Source: Nigrospora sphaerica
Taxonomy: Eukaryota; Ascomycota; Sordariomycetes; Amphisphaeriales; Apiosporaceae
Length of the DNA: 64,000 nucleotides
Direction: 5' to 3'
Assembly: GCA_018287875.1 (NCBI GenBank)
Contig: JAGVVL010000022.1
Coordinates: 2,852,001 to 2,916,000, forward strand
Shown here: positions 34,322 through 45,800 of the stretch, piece after piece
Numbering within the stretch: position 1 is the first letter of the stretch
Layout: each line of letters opens with the position of its first letter
Program-made: the position numbers and the translations under genes
Notes under the pieces: model-generated
Told to the model about the DNA's origin: nothing
Database searches by the model: none
Seen by the model: only the letters and a program-made list of their open reading frames with translations

Positions 34322-35673
34322 ATGTTGCGACTCTTTCGATACCGGCCGAACATCCTTCGGTTCGGCGCATTCCACAAGGCTCATGCCCGGACCGAGCCCC
34401 AGATAATACGCCTGCAGAGGATCAAGATACGGCGGAAGTTGTACAAGCCCATGGCCCTGGCGACTGCGGTTATCACCTATGCGACCGCCTGGTACATCTA
34501 TTCGCACCTGACGGGCTCCGTCATCGACCGCTTCCTCGCCAACGAGATGGCCGATATGTCCCTCGAGGAGCGCAAGCGACTAAAAAAGAACCTCGATCAG
34601 GCTGAGCCTTTCTACATACCACTACCCGGTACCTGCAAGGCGGTCGAGCACAAGCCCTATAAGAGTACCGATCCCGAGTGGAAAACCTTCGTCCAGATAT
34701 CCCAAGATACTCAACTCATCCGCGACCTCAAGAACGAGCTGGCCGATATGGTCGTCACAAAATTGAGCAGGAACCCAGTGACTGGCCAAAAATACGGAAA
34801 AAACTGGCGCCTCTTGGGGCAATGGTTGAACTTGCATTACCCGCATAAACCCCCGCCAACCTTCGAACAGAAAGTGTGAGTGTAACGTTGCGACGGGCAA
34901 CGGCTTTGGCGTGTGCTGACCTGCAATTCAGTCTTTCATGGGAGCCCGAAGGGCTTACCCTCACCACCAAGCCCGTCAACACGCTGGCTGCCGGGCGACT
35001 CTCGCATATACTCTGGCCGTCAACCCTGGGCCTGTCAAGCTGGACCTTTGCCACAGAACTCTTCAAACAGAACCTACACAGCACAGCGAAATACTTCGGT
35101 CTCGACTCGATGCTAAGGGACTCTCTTGACGGCTCTACAAGCAACAGGGCGGGCCGGGTGCCGTCCGGATCTGGCTTTGGGGCAGCTTCGGGCAACAGTC
35201 AGCCGCTGGCGAAATCACAACCAGAGGCCCATGGGGCGAAGGATCAGGACGCCCAAGCGAGCTCCGATGCGCAGGCAACAAGCGGGTCCGAGTCGATTTC
35301 TGAGGCGCCCACCATGTCACCCACGTCCTCCACGACGTCTCCCAAGGCCAGCGGCCCCGATGCGGAGACAGCAAGGCCTACCATCGCCAAGGATGTATAC
35401 GGCGTCCGGCAGATGTCAGAACATACCAAGGGGCCTCGGGAAGCCATGATGAAGACATTTATGCGAAATTTCCGGCCGGCTAGGCCCTTGCCGCCCCGAG
35501 GCTCGGTCTATTTTACGGGCCTTGTTCAAATTTCCAACCAGGAGGCCGTGGTGACCCTTGAAGTCGTGGCCTATTGGGATCCTGCTGAGAAGAAGTGGTG
35601 GCCTCAAATGGATATAAGAATGAAACAAGTGCAGACAAATGCAAATGCCAAGCTGAAGCCCCCGCCGAGATGA
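34322..35673 (+). CDS. Conserved-looking membrane-anchored protein of unknown function
   Basis: Two exons (34322-34875, 34932-35673) give 431 residues. The intron has a GCTGAC branch site and a clean GTGAGT donor. The N-terminus is strongly basic (MLRLFRYRPNILRFGAFHKA, then RLQRIKIRRKLYK), followed by one membrane span at about 44-63. This resembles a mitochondrial targeting segment with an inner-membrane anchor (inference). The folded part has two blocks separated by a low-complexity Ser/Ala/Pro stretch (about 270-345). The C-terminal block includes PRGSVYFTGLVQI and VVAYWDPAEKKWWPQMDIRM, which looks like a small beta-sheet domain. I do not recognise the family. Confidence 0.82.
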
Positions 35674-36936
35674 GAGGCAAATCGGTTAAGCCAAGTATAC
35701 GTCTCTCCTCGAACGTTCAGCTGGGGATAAGCAGTCACCTCGACCAGGCACAGAGGGGCAAATGTACGAGATAGAGAGACCGATTTCTGCACCCAAGTGT
35801 TGGATTGAGCACAGTGCCATAGATTAGAGCATCCATGGGTTGGCGTTCCTGTGTCGGGTGCTTCCGTCGGCCGGTTTTCATATGATTGTTTCCTGCGCGA
35901 GCGGTTGATTACACGGAGGCGTGGATCCGGGGGTAGGGGCTCGGACAGAATGATTGGATGGACACGATCAAGCATGCTGAATAAGAAGCGAGTACTCCCT
36001 ATTCCTCTCTCATCTGGCCATAACTGCGAGCGAGGGTGGCGTACCGGATGCCATTCACTGCTCGCCATCATGAGTGCAGGCGCCAGGTTGAGGAGGTCAA
36101 ACGAGGCCATGGCTGCCGATGCCTGAGGCCACCGACACCGACGCCGTCCCGAGTTGTCTGGCTTGTCTGTTTGCGTGCCTGATGGTGTGTCCCGTAATAC
36201 GGACACGGTTGTCTCCCCAAGCTGTGGTTGTTCGCGGGTGCCATGCTGAGTCCTCCTGCCCCCTTGACGCCGACCTGAGGTCTCTTCGCCACTCGAGTCT
36301 CGGAGATGCCACTATACGGCGAGGGCGCTGAAGAGTTTCGACGTGAAGAACTCCCGAGCTCTTCGTACTCCCTCACACCGGGTCGGTGGAGCTCGGCTCT
36401 CCCATGGTGCTGGGCAACCCTCACGGGTTGCTTGCTTTCCGCCCCTTTCCATACGCCGCGATTACCGCGGGTTCCAGGAGGCTTGCGTGGCATGGCCCAT
36501 ATCCGAAGAATGGGAATCATCGGAAGGGGGCTGTGACAATCAGGCCATGGTTGGGTCTTGGTCGCCGACCTCCCGTCTCGTCGCGCGATTCCGCTTGTTG
36601 CGGCGGCTCTGGAGCGTTTGCAAAGAGGACGGCAGAGGAGGCAAGCTGCGTCGCTATCAACAAAGAACTACATCGCTGCCCGTACCGGCACCGTTTGCAA
36701 CCCTTCCGGTTTGCTGGCCGCATTTTCAGCTGCGCTCAGATGAAGCAGCAGACCGTCGTCGACCTGGGGTGCCATGGATGGTCCACACATCATCGTCGGA
36801 ACAGCAAAACAGGAGACCGCCGGCGAGCACATGGAGCCTGATCTTGCTTCATCCGTATACCTCTGTCTCTGTTCCATATCCATCCCGTCCCGACCGTCAC
36901 CAGCCTGAGCCTTTGCTCGATTCAATACCGAGGAAA
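35674..36936. other. 1.26-kb stretch before the P450 relic, no gene recognised
   Basis: Between the 431-residue gene and the P450 relic I find only short frames without motifs. The rightmost part may be the former promoter of the P450. Confidence 0.45.
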
Positions 36937-38108
36937 ATGATCTGGGCACTTGTAGCTGTCGTGACCTTTTTAGTTGTTTGTTACGCCTCTAGGCTGTGGC
37001 GTCAGGATGGAGATGACGACGCGGACCGCGCTGTCCAATGCCCACGACATAGTCAGTTTCAAGTATTTCGGATGGTTAAGCTGTTCGATAGGCTCCGTCT
37101 CCGGGCCATACCCAATCAGCGCATCGTTGTGGCCTTTGGCCTGGAGAATTTCTTCACCACCGTGGACTCCGAAACCAACCAGCGGTTTCTAATTGCGGCA
37201 TCGCAGGCTATCACCAACGTATCAGAGACGGTTCCCAATGGGTGAAGCTCTGGGTACAATCTAAAGATCACTCTTGCCCAATCTCCAGCGAAGACCAGGC
37301 CATCGAAAGGCTTGTGTCGCCATCTGTTCAGATCGCCCAAGCCCCTAGTGGTATCCCGGCTCAATCCAAAACCCCTGGACATGATCATCCCGGCCTACGG
37401 GACTCTATGGCGTGTCGTGTCCCTGACTTACGTCCACATCGGTTTTCGGGATTATGGCTCCAAACACCCAGAGCGCCTCGCATCAGTCCCAGGCCGTTTG
37501 GGCACGAGTTCTGAGGAGCAGGATCTTGTACTCGGCGTCTCCAAGGTACGTCCCGGTTTCTCGGCTCCGAGCACCGCGTTACCTGAGAGCAGCCAATTCA
37601 CACCGGTTCCACGTATTATATGAAGATCAAGGGGCTAAAAAAGAAAACAGGAGGCTCTCCGGCTCTTTGGACAACCGAAACGCGTTTACCGCGCTTCCCC
37701 TTGGCCATAGGACCGGCAACGGGTTTTCAGGAAAGACTGCATTTTGGTCCGCAGACATCGAGTCCCTTCATCGCGACAGTCGCATCTGGGACAGGACGCT
37801 GTTTATTTTCGCCCTGAGCGGCTTATCCAAGGGCTTTGTCCCTATAGACGCGGGCCTACATGCCGTTCGGCGCAACACTCCGTGTGTGTCCCGCGGCCAA
37901 GGGGTTTTGGGTAAGGATGTTGGCCCTCCTTCTCGCCGTTCTGGTGAAGGGTCTTGGTACCAGAGGACAACACGGGGCGCGAGTCGACTTTGGAGACAAT
38001 AACTTGGATGGTAAGGGCAGTGAAAAGCAGCGACAGGTGACCGTGTTGCCGAGCGGGCGGGGCGAAATGGACGGCTGGCTCCTGGTCAGGGACTTCGAAA
38101 CGGAATAG
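36937..38108 (+). pseudogene. Broken cytochrome P450 gene
   Basis: Fragments of a fungal P450 lie in the right order but in several frames. A membrane anchor starts at an ATG at 36937 (MIWALVAVVTFLVVC) and leads to RIVVAFGLENFFTTVD. A TGA follows at 37243. In the same frame come PLDMIIPAYGTLWRVV (the I-helix region) and LGVSK, with a usable GTACGT donor at 37546. After an acceptor at 37650 comes EALRLFGQPKRVYRAS, which carries the ExxR motif. A TAG lies at 37708. SADIESLHRDSRIW is in a second frame, then QDAVYFRPERL back in the first, and MPFGATLRVCPAAKGFW, the heme-cysteine region, in the third. The stretch between the N-terminal block and the I-helix also seems too short. The surviving splice sites and motifs suggest recent loss. 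Confidence 0.75.
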
Positions 38109-39611
38109 CCGAGCTCGAGGCATGGCAGGGTATCCGGCATCACTTGTCGGTTGATGTGAAATATTGAGGTTAGGATTGCGTACAAAAAGCTGGGCCAGCC
38201 AAGGTGAAAGTTACAAGGGGGGTGAGAGGGTTATGCCAGGGAAGCGCGGGCCCTTTGGGTAGAGGTTAAGACTATAAAAGCTTTCGTATGCCAAGTTGGC
38301 TGTTGAACAACCTCGGCCTCTACCTCGAGTTCTACCTGTGACATAGGGCTACTGAAACTGGGTCTTGGCCCCTATCAACTTGACGCATCTTGAAATCAAG
38401 GCTAGATGTCTTACACCTAAGTCAAGCAGTTAGTCCGAGAGACTCGATGCTTGAATTTGTCAGTCCGTTCGATACAGCGGCTGGATGAGGGGAAGTTCGG
38501 CGCACTGCGACTGCAGGGGGCTGTGCCGACGCCGAGAGAGGTCTTGTAGGACATTTGCAGGTTCGTAGTCCGGATATTGTCTTTCTTTTTCGCAATGGGC
38601 TGCACATGCATCAGTCGGTTACGGACGAGATCAAAGCCGAGTGGGTTTGACAAGACGCCGTTGAGAGGACCACATGGGCGATTTCCAGATCGGCGAGTCC
38701 GAAATGCACGACCAGAAATAATGTGAATAGCATACGAGCCCGGAGTCCAAGATGGCCTTGGGCGATGTTGTAAGCTGCACTTGACAGCAAGGCAGGGGTC
38801 CGGGTGATGGCAACGCATTGCAGCGAGGTAACTTCTTGCGCACACTCGTCTGCTGACGTTTCCGTTCCCCATCACCCGTTGCTTCCAAGGCCATGCTCAT
38901 GGGACGACACACGACTTCGGCCCTGTGATGAACACCCTGTTGTCATCTCTACCGGTTCAGACATATCATCCGCTGCCTTCGAAACGGTTCATCCAAGCAT
39001 CACCGGCCTGGGGGGGGGGCTAAGACGACGCTATACTCGGCGCGGGTGTAACATATGGGAAGTGGTGCAAAACCAGCCACATCCACAACCACGAGGCTTC
39101 ATGCCGGCAGCGTCTTAAGTGAAAAGCAACGGCGGCTGCTTCATGGGCGCCGGTCCGGGCCCAGGGGGACCCACCGGATGCGGGAGAGGGTGGGGGGGCA
39201 TTGGACAGCACTAGCAGAGCAGGCGGTAGGTCTTCCATGGGCCTGGCTCATGAAAGCCAAGTCAAGGGTTTTGGTGCCGTATCCGCCGAGCAAAAAGCCA
39301 TTTGGAATCGATCAGCGGGCGGGTAGCCGATAACGTTGTATTGTGGAGTCCCGTAGTTTTGAATGGAGCAGCATTAATGTGACAACAACGGTCTCTGCTT
39401 TTTTGCACAGCCTCGCGTGTAAGACTAGCGGTTTGGCGCCATCGGGGGCGAGGGCGCCATCTTGTGTATCGTAGCCTGCAAAGGCTGATTGCGGAGGCGG
39501 CGGGCGGGCGGCGGATGGATTGACGGATCTGACGGGTTGGCGGTGATCTCTGGTGCACTCACCATCTAGGTCAGCACCGCACGTGGATGGTAGGCCCGTA
39601 GAGATATCCCA

Positions 39612-39637
39612 TCGAGGATCCTCGAGGATCCTCGAGG
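39612..39637. repeat. Short palindromic direct repeat (CTCGAGGATC)
   Basis: The 10-bp unit TCGAGGATCC occurs twice in tandem with a partial third copy, and the block is its own reverse complement over most of its length. It is non-coding. Confidence 0.6.
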
Positions 39638-40755
39638 GGGGAGAAGGGGAATCCTCCGGGTGGCACGACAGTTGTCGATGAAGAAGCAATCATCACGGGG
39701 ATAGGGGGATCACGCATCCCGGAAGCGTTGAGGCGTGCTAAACAGCGTCCTCTGACAGTCCAAGTACGAGACTCGGTCCAGGGGGCCCGAGAAGGAGGGT
39801 TCCAGGGAGGGCCGGAATGTACATACTAAGCTGTACTGAGGGTGCAGCGGGTAGATGGATATCGTGACAGTAGGGGTGTTCCTTGTTCGAACATGCTACT
39901 AGACCATCATCCCTGCCTTGTCAACTAACCAGATCAGCTAGCTCAGGTGCGGATGCCGATCACCCTTGATGCCATCTATCCCATATTCCCATAGCCCACG
40001 ATCGCAACTCCCCGTCGACGATGAATGAGGTCACGACACCGTACCTGCCTAGTTTGTATGTTTGTGCGGCTCTCGCTTAGCGCCTAGTCCTAACGCTGTG
40101 TCTCGTCCAGCGCCTAGGTACCTCTGCAGGACGCAGCCGCACCACCGTCCAAGTTTCGCAAACCATGCCGCCTCTAATGGTCAATTTCACCACTCTCATA
40201 CTGAATCAACCCCCGGAAAGACATCCCATGGCACCCCGTCACCACGTCCCATACCCGTCCCTACCCTATGTACCGGCGCTCGGCTGACGGTGGTCGAACT
40301 TTACCTCATGTATTTACTGACTTTTCCCCCTCGGAGCTTCTGCCGATATCATGAAACACTCTCCACCTGGCGCTGGAGTTGAGTGGTTTCGATTCGCCGC
40401 CAATCTCAAATCAAGTCTCGCCCCCGGATTCCGTCCTCCGGCCGCATCGTCGCTTGCCGCCTCCCAAACCACGGCCCAGCTTCTCGGGCAGTGGGAAGCG
40501 TCTCATGTGCAGCCGAGTTCGACCCAGCTTCAGCCCGCCAGCTGCCCGTTGTGCCATTATGGATCTCGTCGCATGCCCGACGGCGATCAGGAAGACTGAG
40601 CCACCGCCTCTTGGCATCGGAACCTTCTCCCAGGCTGTTTGTTCGTGTGTTTTGACCCAGGTCGGCAGTTCCATAATCGTGTGAGTGCGGACGTATGTGC
40701 AGACAGTTGTCCGCTTCAGATGTCCATGTATACTGCTTGTTTTGTTAGGCCCCAG

Positions 40756-40765
40756 TTATATATAT
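40756..40765 (+). promoter_or_regulatory. TATA element of the proline-rich protein gene
   Basis: TTATATATAT lies 200 bp upstream of the ATG at 40966. It is followed by a long pyrimidine-rich stretch typical of highly expressed filamentous-fungal promoters. Confidence 0.45.
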
Positions 40766-40965
40766 CACCTTGGGCGGCGCCCCTCTACTGCCTCCCTTTT
40801 CATCCCACGCCTTCTCAGCCCTCCATTCCAGTGTGCTTTTCTTCCTACAAAGAGATTGAATCTCTTGTTCCTTTCTATTGTTCTTTCTGTCCCCGCCGGT
40901 CCGGTCGTTCTTTATTGCCGCTCTTTTCTTCCTTTGAGTACTCCACTGCACATCTCACCCTCACG

Positions 40966-42300
40966 ATGGCGCCTTTCAGTCTCTCTCTGCGGCAGGCCGC
41001 TGTCGCGCTCCTGCTAGCGAACACGGTTATGGGTGTCCAGGACCAGGGCGGGCGCGACGATTTGGTCGAGCGATCAAGCCTTCAGGCTGGCCGCCGTAAC
41101 GTTCACGAACTCGCCGGCATGTACTTCCGAAGAAACCTAACCCGAGACTGAACCATTCGCTAACAGGCATAGCCTCTGCGAGCGTACCTGCTGTCCCCGT
41201 CGCCTCGGGGGACGCGCCCCCGCCGCCTCCGCCTGCCGATGGTGTTCCGCCTCCGCCTCCGTGAGTCCCCCTATCCGACTTCTCGGTCAGGGAGCCGTGT
41301 CTCTAACCAAACAACGATGCAGGGCTGCCAATGGCACTGCGCCCCCGCCGCCCCCGCCGGCTGCGGACGGCGCTGCACCGCCGCCGCCTCCTCCGGCTGC
41401 CAATGGTAAGAAACGGAGAGACGTGTGTACCAGATGCAAACTAACAAGCGTCACCAGGCACAGCGCCCCCGCCTCCCCCCGATGCCAAGAAGAAGGGCAA
41501 GGATGAAGCGGCGGCTGCTCCTCCTCCCCCTCCTCCGGCTGCTGGAAACGCCACCGCACCTCCGCCGCCCGATGCCAAGAAGAAGGGCAAGGGTGAAGCG
41601 GCGGCGGCGGCTCCTCCTCCCCCTCCTCCGGCTGCTGGAAACGCCACCGCACCTCCGCCGCCCGATGCCAAGAAGAAGGGCAAGGGTGAAGCGGCGGCGG
41701 CGGCTCCTCCTCCCCCTCCTCCGGTTGCTGGAAACGCCACCGCACCTCCGCCGCCCGATGCCAAGAAGAAGGGCAAGGGTGAAGCAGCGGCGGCGGCTCC
41801 CCTCCCCTCCTCCGGTTGCTGGAAACGCCACCGCACCTCCGCCGCCCGATGCCAAGAAGAAGGGCAAGGGTGAAGCAGCGGCGGCGGCTCCCCCTCCCCC
41901 TCCTCCGGTTGCTGGAAACGCCACCGCACCTCCGCCGCCCGATGCCAAGAAGAAGGGCAAGGGTGAAGCAGCGGCGGCGGCTCCCCCTTCCCCTCCTCCG
42001 GTTGCTGGAAACGCCACCGCACCTCCGCCGCCCGATGCCAAGAAGAAGGGCAAGGGTGAAGGCGCGGCCGCTGCCCCTCCTCCGCCTCCCCCGGCCGCTG
42101 GCGCTCCTCCGCCTCCCCCTCCGGCTGCGGTTAACGGCACTGCTCTGGCGCCGCCGCCCGCGAAGAAGGCCGACGGCAAAGCCAATGCGGAGGCGGCGGG
42201 AAAGAAGGCGGCTGGAAAAAAGGCGGCCGCTGATCCTGCTGCCTCGGGTGTGGCGAGGCTGCGGCGATCCAGCCGCCTGCGAAGGGTTGCCCTGTACTAG
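40966..42300 (+). CDS. Secreted proline-rich repeat protein, reading frame shifted in one repeat
   Basis: Exon 1 (40966-41095) encodes a signal peptide (MAPFSLSLRQAAVALLLANT). Exon 2 starts at 41173 (or 41167) and ends at 41260; exon 3 is 41323-41405; exon 4 begins at 41458. The rest is proline-rich, with PPPPPP runs and repeats of about 31 residues (AAGNATAPPPPDAKKKGKGE and an Ala/Pro run), each with an N-glycosylation sequon. At 41799-41807 two cytosine runs each have four C instead of five, a 2-nt shortfall. In the upstream frame translation stops about 60 bases later. With the two bases present, the frame would run to 42300 and end in a Lys/Ala/Arg-rich tail. This is either a sequencing error in GC-rich repeats or a real truncation. 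It looks like a cell-wall or extracellular structural protein. Confidence 0.7.
41544..42060 (+). repeat. 93-bp coding minisatellite, six copies
   Basis: The landmark GGAAACGCCACCGCACC recurs at 41544, 41637, 41730, 41821, 41914 and 42007. All spacings are 93 bp except the third, which is 91 bp and marks the frameshift. Copies are nearly identical, so the array expanded or homogenised recently. A partial, diverged unit precedes the first full copy. Confidence 0.92.
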
Positions 42301-42868
42301 GAAACCCCCAACGAGTCCGGCATCGACACGTAGCGGCGAAGGCGGATGGGGGCATGTCATCTTATACTACTGGCCTGGCGCTCGTTTACAAAGCCCCCGT
42401 GATTCTTTCCCCTCTGGAGGTTGATGATGATGACAATGACGACGATTACCACGGCTTTTGATGGGACAACATCGATATACTACTCCCACACTCGTTGAAC
42501 CGGGACCATGGCCGCATTTGTTCCCTGGGAAACAGGGACTGGGGAGGTTTGGGACATCAAGAATACGGCAACCGGACAAGCAAGGGAAAAAAAACAACCA
42601 ATGGAATGATTAGGCTCATGATACGCAGCAATCCGAGCCCAGTGTTGCCAAGATCCTTTCCTTTGCCATACCGTGATTCACCTGAGCTACCCCTTTTCGG
42701 CCGACAAGGCCGCTACGGGCTACCCAAAGAAGTTGATGAGGAGGTGAGATTCATATGGTGTGCAGGAGGTGGGCAGACCCGACAAGTGAAGGCTTGCCTG
42801 CCGACCACAGCACGACAAGCAAACCCGGGCTGTGGCCCGGGGCAGTCCAACGATGCAACTCCTTCTTC
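42301..42868. other. 568-bp stretch between convergent genes, no gene recognised
   Basis: It lies between the stop of the proline-rich protein frame and the stop of the FAD monooxygenase. It should contain both 3' untranslated regions. No other gene is seen. Confidence 0.55.
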
Positions 42869-44314
42869 TCACTTGGTCTTGTAGTGCTGCGTGAAGTCGT
42901 AGCGTAGGGCAAAGCTCGCAAGAAAGGCGCCGCGCTGGAGGGCCGGGTCGTCCTCGGCCTTCTTGCAGGCCTGCATGACGGGGTCCCTCTGGAGGAGAGT
43001 GTCGGGGTCGCTGTCGGCGACGCGGCGGAAGTTGTCCTGCGAGACGGGGTCGATGATGGTCTGCCACTTCTCCCGCCTCTTTTCGCTGTAGAGGTCGAGG
43101 ATGGCGTCGTCGGCGTGGCCATCCCACATGCCTATGAAGCAGTCGGCGAGGCCGCCGACGTCGATGAAGCCGCCCGTGATGCCCAGGCCGCCCCACGGGT
43201 TGCACAAGTGCGCCGCGTCGGCGGCGAGCAGGACGCGCCCGACGCGGAACGCCGGCGCGCAGCGCTGGTGCATGCGGTACGGCGCCAGGCTCACGAGCTT
43301 GTACTCGTGCGGCTTGGGGTGTCCCGGCAGCATCTTCTCGAACTTCATCGGCTGCCGCTGTCGAATCTCTTCGAGCGATAGCCCCGAGTCCTCGCCGTAC
43401 GTCACTCGGTACAAGCCGTCTTTGGTGATGCGCGCAATCAACTAGCCGTGGCCCATGGTCAGCCGCTTCTTCCTCTTCCACTTCTCTCCCCCCCGCGGAC
43501 CCTCTCGCACACGGACCGCGGGCCACAGGTCCCACTTACACAGAAGTGCTCGGGGTGCATGATGAAGTTGGTGTCGGCAAAGCCATGCGTGCCTTGGAAA
43601 TCATAATACACCTGCCCGTCGGGTTAGTCCTGTACCGACCCCAGACGGCCCGGGAAGCCGGAAAACGGAGGATTCGTACATTGGTGGCCACAATCTGCCT
43701 GTCCCAGGTGAAGCCGGGGAAGTCGTCGAAGAGGGATTTCCGAACCTGGCTCGTCGCCCCGTCGCAGCCGACGACGTAATCGCCGTACACTCTGGTCGGA
43801 CCGTCGGGCGTCTCGACGTCGACCCAGGCCGTCTTCTCGTCCTGCCCGACGCCCGTGACCCGGTGATTCCAGCTGATGGTGCCGTTGTACTTGGTGAGGA
43901 AGTCGTCGAGCATCAGGCCGTCGAGCTCATCCAGCACCAAGCACACGTTGCGCAGGTCCTCGCCGTCGACGTCGGCCACGGCCTGGCCGTTCATGCTCGC
44001 GATGACGCCGTGGTCCTCGAACCGGCGGAACGCCATGGTGTCGATGGCAAACCCGCGCCGGCGAACCTCGTCCAGGACGCCCGCCCTCTTCAGATCCGGC
44101 AAGGCGCCGGTGTTGTAAATGGCGGCCCGCGGGCGCTCGTCCAGACGGTCCGAAGCCTCCAGTAGGTGCACGGGAATGCCGTGCTGGGCGAGAAGGATGC
44201 AGAGGAGCAGCCCCGACGGCCCGGCCCCGACGATGACGACCTGGTCACCCTGTCAGCGGCGCATCTACCCGAGGGGGTAACACGGTACGGCACTTTTTGA
44301 AACGGTCGCTCCAT
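42869..44314 (-). CDS. FAD-dependent aromatic-type monooxygenase (PHBH family)
   Basis: Flavoprotein hydroxylases of this group use NAD(P)H and O2 to hydroxylate aromatic or polyketide substrates. Exons are 44314-44294 (tentative), 44240-43680, 43611-43540 and 43441-42869, about 408 residues. The FAD-binding motif VVIVGAGPSGLLL is at the N-terminus, DYVVGCDGATSQVRK is the DG motif near the middle, and RVLLAADAAHLCNPWGGLG is the GD motif that binds the FAD ribityl and phosphate. The first exon is only 21 nt; its donor GTGCCG is weak and the acceptor could instead be nine bases upstream. An in-frame TGA just before CAGGGTGAC rules out a readthrough start. The protein lacks the thioredoxin-like C-terminal domain of phenol hydroxylase. 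The substrate is unknown; no neighbouring biosynthetic genes help. Confidence 0.87.
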
Positions 44315-45800
44315 CTTGAGGTTGCGTGCCTATGGTACCCGTAGACCAGATCGTGGGCTCAGTCGTCGGATCCCACCCTATTTTATCTGCACACCACCAA
44401 GTTCCGGAACCCGCAATCGCGAAATGTTACCATTTCGTCACGCGTGCTACTGGCTGCGGGCGCTTATTAAGTACGCGTCGCTCGCTGCTCTGTTTTTGGC
44501 TGGCAAGTGGGACGACGATCCCTAGAGCCCCCGGCTTCCCCGCAGCATCGTGGGTGCATGACACCACGAGAACATGAGGAGAATGTGAGGAGTTGTGCGG
44601 TCCCGGTTACCCGGGCTTGTCGCCTTGGGATAGCCGTCGCTTCGTGATTGGGCCCTTGTGCTGGGGGTCCTTCAACAAGGACGAAGTAGTTGCGGATCCA
44701 TATCATCTTCCTCCTGCTGTGTATCAGTGGGAGTATCTGTAACGCTTGCTTCAAGCGGGTACCTCCCTGCAGGCGACACCATCACTACTGATAGCTTCTC
44801 CGTCGGCATGGCAGTATCGCTAATCCAAAGTAGCGGAAATGTGGTGGATGGATCAGGGATACGGCGCAACACGGGAACGAACAGGTTCTAACGATAGATC
44901 GGTCGTTCTTCTAAGAACGATGACCGGGGTCCTCCTTTCAGCCCAACCGAACGAGGAGCTCTCATGCGTCCAATAGTACCACGAACATCAACGGCGTGGG
45001 AGATACTTCCGATGCACAAGCTTGAGAACAAGAGAAGAAGCCTTTTTTGGTCGCTAAAACTCATGGGATACCACAACCGCCACGCTTATCTTGGTCAACC
45101 CTGGACGTGCATTGCATTGTAGAGATGAGTACCATGAAAGCCTATGTACCAAACCCCACGTTGTCCCGAGATGCAGGGACGCCCAACACCAACGTAGCGT
45201 GGGCCCACGTCGCCCGACGACGCCGCGCGTGTTTATTTTCCCGTCACGGCAACGTGGTTTAGGTTCATGTACGTATAACAGTTGCTGGGTGCTTGCAGCC
45301 CATGAGGAAATCTTCACTCCTCAAACAGGATGAAGTCGGAGTTTGAGCTAGACCATGTATCCCAAACGTCTGACCAGCTGTCCGGGATGTGCTGAACGAG
45401 TGATAGCCAAGACTAGAAGCCACGGGAGTGACCACACCTGCACGGGCATCGTACCCAGCAACTAGGGAGCGCAGGACGAGACGTGTGTCCTTTGCCGAAT
45501 CACATATGCTGCATCCGACGATCCCGGCAGCCGAGGTGAGACCGTGTGGTGCTACCTCGGGTTGCAGAGAAGGTCACACCAAATAGACAACAAGGCTCTG
45601 ATTGGCAGAGCCCCATGACAGAAGGTATCATTTCGCAATACTTGGCAGGAAAAATAATCCTAATCCATGTTTCTCACAACCATTAAGAGAGAGGCCGTAA
45701 GCACAGCGCGGAAGAAAACCCCAGGCCCCAATGGCACACCGTCTTGCGAAAGGAAAAGGGGGCAATTCACGGGCCGCCATGCGCGCGCGCAGACCCGACT
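44315..45800. other. 1.5-kb intergenic stretch, no gene recognised
   Basis: It lies between the monooxygenase start and the transporter stop, both leftward genes. Only short frames without motifs are seen. Confidence 0.5.

Larger units (their letters stand above)
38109..40965. other. 2.9-kb intergenic stretch, no gene recognised
   Basis: It spans from the P450 relic to the proline-rich protein gene. A CTCGAGGATC direct/inverted repeat is at 39612-39637 and a CCTAGGTACCT motif is at 40113-40123. The last 200 bases are pyrimidine-rich and hold the promoter of the next gene. Confidence 0.45.

Noticed and set aside
40966..42424. Other long frames across the proline-rich repeat, including leftward ones of 190-360 residues
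   Set aside because: The GC-rich 93-bp repeat keeps several frames open on both strands. Only one begins with a signal peptide and has well-placed introns.
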